Positions 6,352-10,697 of a DNA stretch of 10,697 nucleotides are shown one piece after another. Under the pieces are notes generated by a model that was given only the letters and a program-made list of their open reading frames with translations, ran no database searches and was not told the DNA's origin. How positions within the stretch are numbered: position 1 is the stretch's first letter; each line of letters opens with the position of its first letter. A program made the position numbers and the translations under genes. The stretch lies in the NCBI GenBank assembly GCA_012267605.1, contig JAAXGF010000285.1, positions 1 through 10,697 on the forward strand. The letters are read 5' to 3'. Source of the DNA: Alphaproteobacteria bacterium. GTDB taxonomy: Bacteria > Pseudomonadota > Alphaproteobacteria > JAAXGF01.

Positions 6352-7735
6352 CTAGAAACCGACCTTCACGCCCAGCATGACCGCATCGGTGTCGCTGTCC
6401 TTGCCGCAAATGTCGTGTTTTCCATAACCATCAATACTTATTTCTTTGCACTTCGTGTCTGTCTCACGTTCGATGCGGGCGTATTGGAGATTGACACTGA
6501 GGCCAGGCGAAAGCGCGTAGCTCGTCGAAACCTGGAAGAAATCGTTTTTGTCGCTACCGCCCGTCCATATGTTGCCTTTTTCCCGTCCGTGAAGATAGCC
6601 TGCCGAGAATGCCCAAGGGCCTGTAGTGTAGCCCGCGCCAATGGTCCAGGAATGGCCTTCGGTGTTTTGCAACGTCTGAAGTCCGGTTTCTTTATCGTTA
6701 TCTACCAGAGAGGCAATAGTGATGTTTCCGTCTCCGTCGCCACCCTGAAGATATTGGCCGTCCTCGACCTTCGCCCACCCGCCAGCAATGGTGAGGCCCT
6801 GCCAGGATACCGCGAGGCCAGTTTGAATTATCTTCGGGTCGTCGTTCAAATCTCCCACGTTTAGGCCGTGAGCTTCGAATGCCTCTCGAAGCCCTTCATC
6901 TTTTGCCAACCCTTTGAACTTTTTGAGATTATCGGGAGCATCAACCGTGCCGAAACCGGCTTGCGCGGTAATACCAAAGCCCTCAATTTCGCCCGAATAA
7001 TGAGCCGCGATGTCGATTGCGTTGGTGTAGGTATTTTCTTCATTCGCGGTACCGAATCGCAGGCTGCCGCTATCCGATGCCCCAAAAGGGCTACTGCCCA
7101 AGTTCGCTTGGGTGTCGGGCGTCCACGATGCAGCGAACTGGAAGCCGTTGAAACGCGGCGTGAAGTAGGTCAGTTTCGGAGCTTTGTCCGAAAAGTCCAA
7201 CGCCGTCGAGTGCGTGGGCCGAAGCAATCCAGCCGAATTTTGCGAAGTGGCGGCGAAGGCCGTTTCCCAACCGGAGTTGATCAGGATGCCTTCGTTGGGC
7301 GCTGCTGTGTCAAACGCCCAGTTGTGCCGCGCCGAGTCTTCCTGGCCAAGTTGGACGTGCCCGAAAGGTCCCGATATGTCCAACGCGGGCGGCGTCGATC
7401 ACGTCGGTGTCCTGCTGGGTCTCCAGTTCGATGCGCCCGCCGACTTCGAGGCCATTATCAAGTTCGCCGCTGATTTTGAAGTAGATTTCCCCGACCTGAA
7501 CGATATCGAGGTCGTTGCAGTCCGAACCTCGGCCAATCTCTTCATTCACGTTCGGTGTCCTAGGATCGTCCGGCATATATTTTTGGCAGTGATCGGTATT
7601 GACGATACCCTGCCATTGGTGGAAGAAACCACCGAGTTCCAGATGGATAGGCTGCGGTTCGGCCTGGGCCGGACTCGCGCCCGCCAAAAGCCCGACGCCC
7701 ACCAAACTCGTGGTTCCGTACAGGTATTTTCTCAT
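6352..7735 (-). pseudogene. Outer-membrane porin split by a single-base frameshift
   Basis: Two adjacent minus-strand frames together make one general porin. The first part (7735 down to about 7387) begins MRKYLYGTTSLVGVGLLAGA, a signal peptide with likely cleavage after AQA at 25, then strands such as LELGGFFHQWQG and GEIYFKISGELDNGLEVGGR. The second part (about 7383 down to 6352) continues ISGPFGHVQLGQEDSA and ends VMLGVKVGF; the terminal Phe is the outer-membrane barrel export signal. Removing one base near a GGG run at 7387-7389 joins them into about 460 residues (DVIDAAALDISGPFG), a usual length. GAGGAG (7744-7749, minus) lies eight bases before the ATG. Rest of the frame is intact, so it is either a recent mutation, a phase-variable or a sequencing error. 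As written, the product would be truncated before the barrel is complete. It would let small solutes through the outer membrane. Confidence 0.85.
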
Positions 7736-7749
7736 TCCCTTGTCTCCTC

Positions 7750-8100
7750 GCAATAATGAATGTTGGCTCGGCGTCTGGTGCCGGGCCGTTGCAATCATCA
7801 CAGCTAAGAGTGAGGCCCCGCGTATTCGCCACACATGGGGAGCGACCCCATGCTGGTAGAAAGGCTGTTACATTCCGCGAGCAACCCGGCCTAAGGGGCG
7901 GGTAGCTGGATGATTGCGGTTTCAAGTATTGGGGAAAACCAGGGGGGTTGTCTAGAATGACACAAACTGCCCCTCCGATAAATTTGTGAACCGTGACTTT
8001 TTAGCAACACCTCTTGAACGAGGAAGGGCCAGCGGTTAAGCTAGCCCTAGCACAAGTTCATCCTTGTTGGGTCAATTCTAACGGGGAGGCTTTGCTATGT
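7750..8100. other. Porin upstream region, about 350 bp without a gene
   Basis: I see no credible gene between the porin ribosome binding site and the stop of the 88-residue gene at 8101. The region should contain the porin promoter and 5' leader (minus strand), but I cannot name a convincing -35/-10 pair. It contains the hairpin listed at 7834-7852. Plus-strand frames here are short and lack family features. Confidence 0.5.
7834..7852 (-). repeat. Hairpin in the porin leader
   Basis: CATGGGG (7834-7840) and CCCCATG (7846-7852) form a seven-pair GC-rich stem with the pentaloop AGCGA, about 100 bases upstream of the porin start. If within the mRNA leader it could affect stability or translation of the porin, as is common for porin leaders; this is inference. 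Confidence 0.4.
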
Positions 8101-8367
8101 CTACCTCTCAAGAGCATCAAGAATTCCCTTCGCCATGCGAATCAACTCGTCTCGATTTCCAGTTACAGCGATCCTCTGAGTCTTCTCGCGAAGCGTCGCA
8201 AAAGACTCCTCGCCCGCGTAAGCAAGATGGAAGCCTAGGGCAAAAGTATCGGGTTGAGACCCTGTTTTCGATGAAATTTTCACCAATTTCATATCCGTCA
8301 GCCGAAACACGAAAGGAAACTCATGCTGCAATTCTTGATGCGTTAAATCGGCGCGATCTTTCCCCAT
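8101..8367 (-). CDS. Hypothetical protein, 88 residues
   Basis: The product starts MGKDRADLTHQEL and ends DELIRMAKGILDALER. It reads as a compact soluble alpha/beta protein: a beta-like FPFVFRLTDMKLVKIS, a polar loop, ALGFHLAYAGEESFATLREK, a strand TQRIAVTG, then a C-terminal amphipathic helix. The strand followed by a helix starting GNRDELIRMA is loosely like small immunity-type proteins, but I cannot assign a family. The ATG at 8367 has only a weak purine stretch (AAGAGAG) upstream. A plus-strand frame over the same bases (8097-8369) has a good ribosome binding site but a Ser/Arg-rich, unstructured translation, so the minus frame is preferred. About 80 bp away lies the cut end of an IS1595-like transposase, so its original upstream context may have been lost. 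Confidence 0.5.
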   Translation of the reverse strand: MGKDRADLTHQELQHEFPFVFRLTDMKLVKISSKTGSQPDTFALGFHLAYAGEESFATLREKTQRIAVTGNRDELIRMAKGILDALER

Positions 8368-8445
8368 AGGGCTCTCTTGTCTGATTCAGAACGTACGTGG
8401 CGAACCCACTTTTGGCTGCTTCATATTCTGGCTTTTCTTACCGCC

Positions 8446-8718
8446 AGTCACGAAACGGTCAATCACGGCATAGGGGAATATGTGCGCGGCGATGCCCATA
8501 CCAATACGATTGAGGGTTATTTCTCAATCTTCAAGAGAGGCATGAAAGGTGTTTACCAGCATTGCTCAAGCAAGCACCTAAAACGCTACCTTTGCGAATT
8601 CGATTTTAGGTATAATGCCCGGGTTGCTCGGCGCATTGAGGACGCCGAGCGAATGGAACTTGCGCTTACCGGGATCGTTGGAAAGCGGTTGCTGTACAGG
8701 GACTCACCGGCTATGTAA
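8446..8718 (+). pseudogene. IS1595-family (ISXO2-like) transposase, C-terminal remnant
   Basis: From about 8446 the plus frame reads SHETVNHGIGEYVRGDAHTN, TIEGYFSIFKRGMKGVYQHC and HLKRYLCEFDFRYN, the highly conserved end of DDE transposases of the IS1595 family, up to a TAA at 8718. About 90 residues remain of a protein normally near 300: the N-terminal zinc-binding part and the first catalytic acidic residues are absent. The frame is open back to 8377, but the upstream residues do not resemble a transposase, so the homology break lies near 8440-8449. No terminal inverted repeats or target duplication could be identified. The remnant ends only 26 bp before the start of the PIN-associated operon. 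It cannot be active by itself. Confidence 0.85.
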
Positions 8719-8734
8719 GTCTGCCAAATCAGTC

Positions 8735-8738
8735 GGAG
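8735..8738 (+). promoter_or_regulatory. Shine-Dalgarno deciding the GTG start at 8745
   Basis: GGAG lies six bases before a GTG at 8745. No in-frame ATG occurs near this point, and later GTG codons (8760, 8769) lack a comparable site. Confidence 0.6.
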
Positions 8739-8744
8739 ATTGTC

Positions 8745-9530
8745 GTGGCAGCTCTCAAGGTGGGGTTCGTGCTCAACAAGGGGCGTCGGGGCGCTCCATT
8801 GGGTAAGCTTGGGAAAATATCTGAGCAAGTTGAAAAGTTTTTGATTGCCCTAACCCATGACAGTGGCGTTCAGGCACAGCAAGGAGAATGGCTTGCGGCA
8901 AATTTCAAAAACAGTTCTGTCGCATTCCAAGCGGAATTCCAGGGTGCTGTTGATCAACAAGAGGCCGAAACCTTTGAAAGCAATCTAGTTTTTCTAGCGG
9001 ACTTCGATCCCGACAATGAGGGGTTGAGTGGAACTCTACGCGAGAAAACTGCATTAGAGTATGCCAAGATCGGGTATCTTATTGACCCAGACGAGCAAAT
9101 TGAGTTGGGCATCATCCCGCACAATGGCGGTGAGCCCCGATGGAAAGCTATCACTTACCACAAGTCTGAGAGCATTAAAACGAGGGTTGAAACCCCTTTG
9201 CGCGGGCATGGATCGCTACAGGGGATAATTCATTCTTGGTTCAAAGAAGCACAAAATCCATATTTTCAATTTCGAGAGCTTTCAACTAATAAACTCATAA
9301 GAGTAGAATACAAACAAAATCAATATGGCCGAATCGCAAATGCCGTAAAGGAAAGAAACACGGTTTTGGTGATCTCTGGCCATTGTATCTATGAAAGAAC
9401 TAGTAGAGATTTGGTGTGCATGCGTCTTGATTCAATGTTAGAAACGTCTTCTCTAACGCCTGGGGATTTTAACAATCTCTGGGGCGCGTTCCCGAATTTT
9501 GAACATGACGAAAATTCCGCAATCCTATAA
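8745..9530 (+). CDS. Unrecognised 261-residue partner of a PIN-domain nuclease
   Basis: I cannot assign a family. The N-terminal part (about 1-100) starts with a basic segment, KVGFVLNKGRRGAPLGKL, then a helix (SEQVEKFLIAL) and GEWLAANFKNSSVAFQAEF, suggesting an alpha/beta domain. The second half (about 150-240) runs GSLQGIIHSWF, a strand pattern FQFREL and RVEYKQNQYG, then RNTVLVISGHCIYE: a Gly-rich beta-barrel-like layout that could bind nucleic acid or protein. No transmembrane segment, signal peptide or helix-turn-helix is evident. Its TAA overlaps the ATG of the PIN gene by one base (TAATG), so the two are almost certainly co-translated. By position it could be an antitoxin or regulatory partner, though it is far larger than VapB. 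The coding sequence is visibly more AT-rich than clpB or fumC, pointing to acquisition. Confidence 0.8.
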   Translation: MAALKVGFVLNKGRRGAPLGKLGKISEQVEKFLIALTHDSGVQAQQGEWLAANFKNSSVAFQAEFQGAVDQQEAETFESNLVFLADFDPDNEGLSGTLREKTALEYAKIGYLIDPDEQIELGIIPHNGGEPRWKAITYHKSESIKTRVETPLRGHGSLQGIIHSWFKEAQNPYFQFRELSTNKLIRVEYKQNQYGRIANAVKERNTVLVISGHCIYERTSRDLVCMRLDSMLETSSLTPGDFNNLWGAFPNFEHDENSAIL

Positions 9531-10093
9531 TGCCAAACAAACCGGCAATTTATGCTGACGCTGCATGTTTTATTGATGCGGTAAAGTTCGACACAAACAC
9601 GCAATTGGAAGATCTAAGGCGCAAGGATGCATGGTATTTCAAAAAACTTCTTCAAGCACATAGAGACCGTGAAATAACGGTTTACACATCGACCCTTTCG
9701 ATAGCCGAAGCAACTCATATCGGGAAAACGCCAGTTCCACAAAACGTTCAAAAAGCATTCGACGCCCTTTTGACATCTGGACAATACTGCTACCTTATTC
9801 AGGACACCCCATTCATATGCATGGACGCAAGGGATTTGCGTTGGAGAGACGACATTGCTTTGCGGGGGCCGGACAGTATTCATCTATCGTCTGCTTTGAA
9901 TCGAGAATGCGCAGAATTCATTAGTTTAGACAAAAGATTTTCTCGAATAGAGGAATACAGTGAAAAACTGGCAGGCAAGGGCATAAGGATAATCATCCCC
10001 TCACACACAAAGGTTCTTCCCAAGAAGTATCTGCAAGGAGATTTATTAGGAGATGCCTGGGAGAAAAACGATGAAAGTACCGCCGAAGAATAA
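9530..10093 (+). CDS. PIN-domain ribonuclease, VapC-like
   Basis: The product is 187 residues. The PIN metal-binding acidic residues are all visible: Asp10 in IYADAACFID, Glu60 in TSTLSIAEAT, Asp115 in GPDSIHLSSAL and Asp134 in EFISLDKRF. This order and spacing match PIN nucleases, which cut RNA with Mg or Mn; VapC toxins are the best known. The protein is longer than typical VapC (about 130-140), with an insertion between Glu60 and Asp115 and a C-terminal tail of about 50 residues ending KNDESTAEE. It starts on the last base of the previous gene's stop codon, so translation is probably coupled. The combination suggests a toxin-antitoxin or defence module. Activity and target are not known; nothing indicates inactivation. 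Confidence 0.88.
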   Translation: MPNKPAIYADAACFIDAVKFDTNTQLEDLRRKDAWYFKKLLQAHRDREITVYTSTLSIAEATHIGKTPVPQNVQKAFDALLTSGQYCYLIQDTPFICMDARDLRWRDDIALRGPDSIHLSSALNRECAEFISLDKRFSRIEEYSEKLAGKGIRIIIPSHTKVLPKKYLQGDLLGDAWEKNDESTAEE

Positions 10094-10265
10094 GGTGAGT
10101 CCGCAAATCGACAAATTCCGCCACGCCGCTCGCGAGCTTGAGTGCGACGACGACGAAGGCCGCTTCAAGGAAACGGTCAGGCGGATCGCGCGTCCACAAG
10201 GCAAGAAAAAAGCCCCGGCAGCGAGGCCGGGGCCAAGTGGACACCGCTTGGGGAATGAGGTTTAG
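10071..10265 (+). CDS. Small charged protein overlapping the PIN gene
   Basis: The product is 64 residues, MKVPPKNKVSPQIDKFRHAA followed by RELECDDDEGRFKETVRRIA and a basic Lys/Pro/Ala-rich tail. The central helix with alternating acidic and basic residues resembles short accessory proteins I have seen in alphaproteobacteria, but I cannot name a family. GGGAG (10059-10063) lies seven bases before the ATG at 10071; an earlier in-frame ATG at 10053 would add six residues with a less clear site. The first 23 bases overlap the end of the PIN gene in another frame, so it is probably the third gene of that operon. The tail (about codons 45-55) is encoded by the hairpin that serves as terminator for the opposite strand, which may explain its odd basic/Pro composition. 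Confidence 0.6.
   Translation: MKVPPKNKVSPQIDKFRHAARELECDDDEGRFKETVRRIARPQGKKKAPAARPGPSGHRLGNEV
10206..10233 (-). terminator. Rho-independent terminator of the convergent minus-strand gene
   Basis: GCCCCGGC (10212-10219) and GCCGGGGC (10226-10233) form a perfect eight-pair GC stem with a six-base loop. Read on the minus strand it is followed by six T (plus-strand A at 10206-10211), the classic form. It lies 56 bases beyond the stop at 10289. The element falls within the coding sequence of the small plus-strand gene. Confidence 0.85.
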
Positions 10266-10288
10266 CGGTGCCGGGAGGTTAATATCGG

Positions 10289-10697
10289 CTATTCCACTAG
10301 CGCCCGGTTTCTTCGGCTTTCAAGCTGTTCCAATTCGGCATCTCGTTTGGCCTGCAATTCCTCAACTTTCCGCTCACACGCATCATCGTCGGTGTTGCGC
10401 CCGCTAGAGCACTGAGCCTCCGCATAGGCGATCGCCTTCTCCCATTTGTCTTCCACCTGTTTTCGTCGGCGGTCATACCAATCGTCGCGCTCGCCAGTAG
10501 TGGAAAAACCCAACGGATCGAGAATGACCATGAAGCGCGGTGGAAACTGGAGACCTCTAAATACTCTGATTTCTGATGAATTTGATCCTGGCGACGTCGG
10601 TTGTTCGTCCGGTCTTGCGGTCGGCTTGGCGATTTTCTGGAATTTGGGATCGTTACGGGGTGAATTTCGGTTATCCGGGCGCACTTCGGGCTTCGAG
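10289..10697 (-). CDS. Hypothetical protein, N-terminus beyond the window
   Basis: The minus frame is open to the right edge. A GTG at 10684 exists but has no ribosome binding site, so the true start is probably outside. About 135 residues are visible. The first half is polar and Pro/Ser/Asn-rich (PDNRNSPRNDPKFQKIA), like a linker; then FRGLQFPPRFMVILDPLGF is more ordered; from about residue 65 of the visible part a charged helix follows (DDWYDRRRKQVEDKWEKAIA ... ERKVEELQAKRDAELEQLES) with two Cys (in EAQCSSG and DACERK), likely a coiled coil. The DPLGF motif is reminiscent of the end of RHS-repeat cores, but this is too little to call. It has a strong terminator downstream. Function unknown. 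Confidence 0.65.
   Translation of the reverse strand, partial: SKPEVRPDNRNSPRNDPKFQKIAKPTARPDEQPTSPGSNSSEIRVFRGLQFPPRFMVILDPLGFSTTGERDDWYDRRRKQVEDKWEKAIAYAEAQCSSGRNTDDDACERKVEELQAKRDAELEQLESRRNRALVE

Noticed and set aside
6868..7756. Two long plus-strand frames over the porin
   Set aside because: Their translations lack family character, while the minus strand encodes clear porin strands, signal peptide and terminal Phe.
8097..8369. Plus-strand 90-residue frame with a good ribosome binding site
   Set aside because: The translation is Ser/Arg/Gln-rich without domain character, while the opposite frame over the same bases reads as a compact protein. Kept only as an ambiguity.
1..10697. CRISPR arrays, tRNA or rRNA genes
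   Set aside because: No regularly spaced direct repeats, cloverleaf-like segments or rRNA signatures were seen on either strand.

Overview
The window reads as a moderately GC-rich Gram-negative chromosome, most likely an alphaproteobacterium and possibly a Rhodospirillales relative. Supporting signs are an outer-membrane porin ending in Phe, a 17-kDa-antigen-like glycine-zipper lipoprotein, an RpoH-type promoter of the alphaproteobacterial pattern in front of clpB, and the housekeeping order radC-fumC-clpB. The taxon is inferred from protein flavour, not from a marker gene.

Positions 1-4545 are ordinary core genome on the + strand: the 3' end of radC (JAB/MPN domain), class II fumarase fumC and the disaggregase clpB. 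clpB has a strong heat-shock-like promoter whose spacer is occupied by a perfect 20-bp palindrome, a candidate operator. A convergent lipoprotein gene follows on the - strand. Its 493-bp upstream region carries no convincing gene but holds a cluster of ATCACAC/GTGTGA half-sites, including one perfect TGTGA-N6-TCACA site.

Positions 5588-7735 hold - strand genes: a small two-helix membrane protein, a 54-residue protein with a strong ribosome binding site, and a porin split by a single-base frameshift near 7387. If one base is removed, the porin reads through as about 460 residues with a signal peptide.

Positions 8100-10697 look accessory. They hold an 88-residue orphan gene on the - strand, a 5'-truncated IS1595-family transposase remnant, and an AT-richer two-gene operon. 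The operon encodes an unrecognised 261-residue protein and a PIN-domain nuclease with all four acidic residues, joined by a TAATG stop/start overlap. A small charged protein gene overlaps the end of the PIN gene. The last gene is an incomplete - strand reading frame ending in a charged helix, whose rho-independent terminator lies inside the 3' end of the convergent small gene. The unknown-protein/PIN pair is the best candidate for a poorly described system, either a toxin-antitoxin-like or a defence module. That role is inferred from architecture and neighbourhood only.
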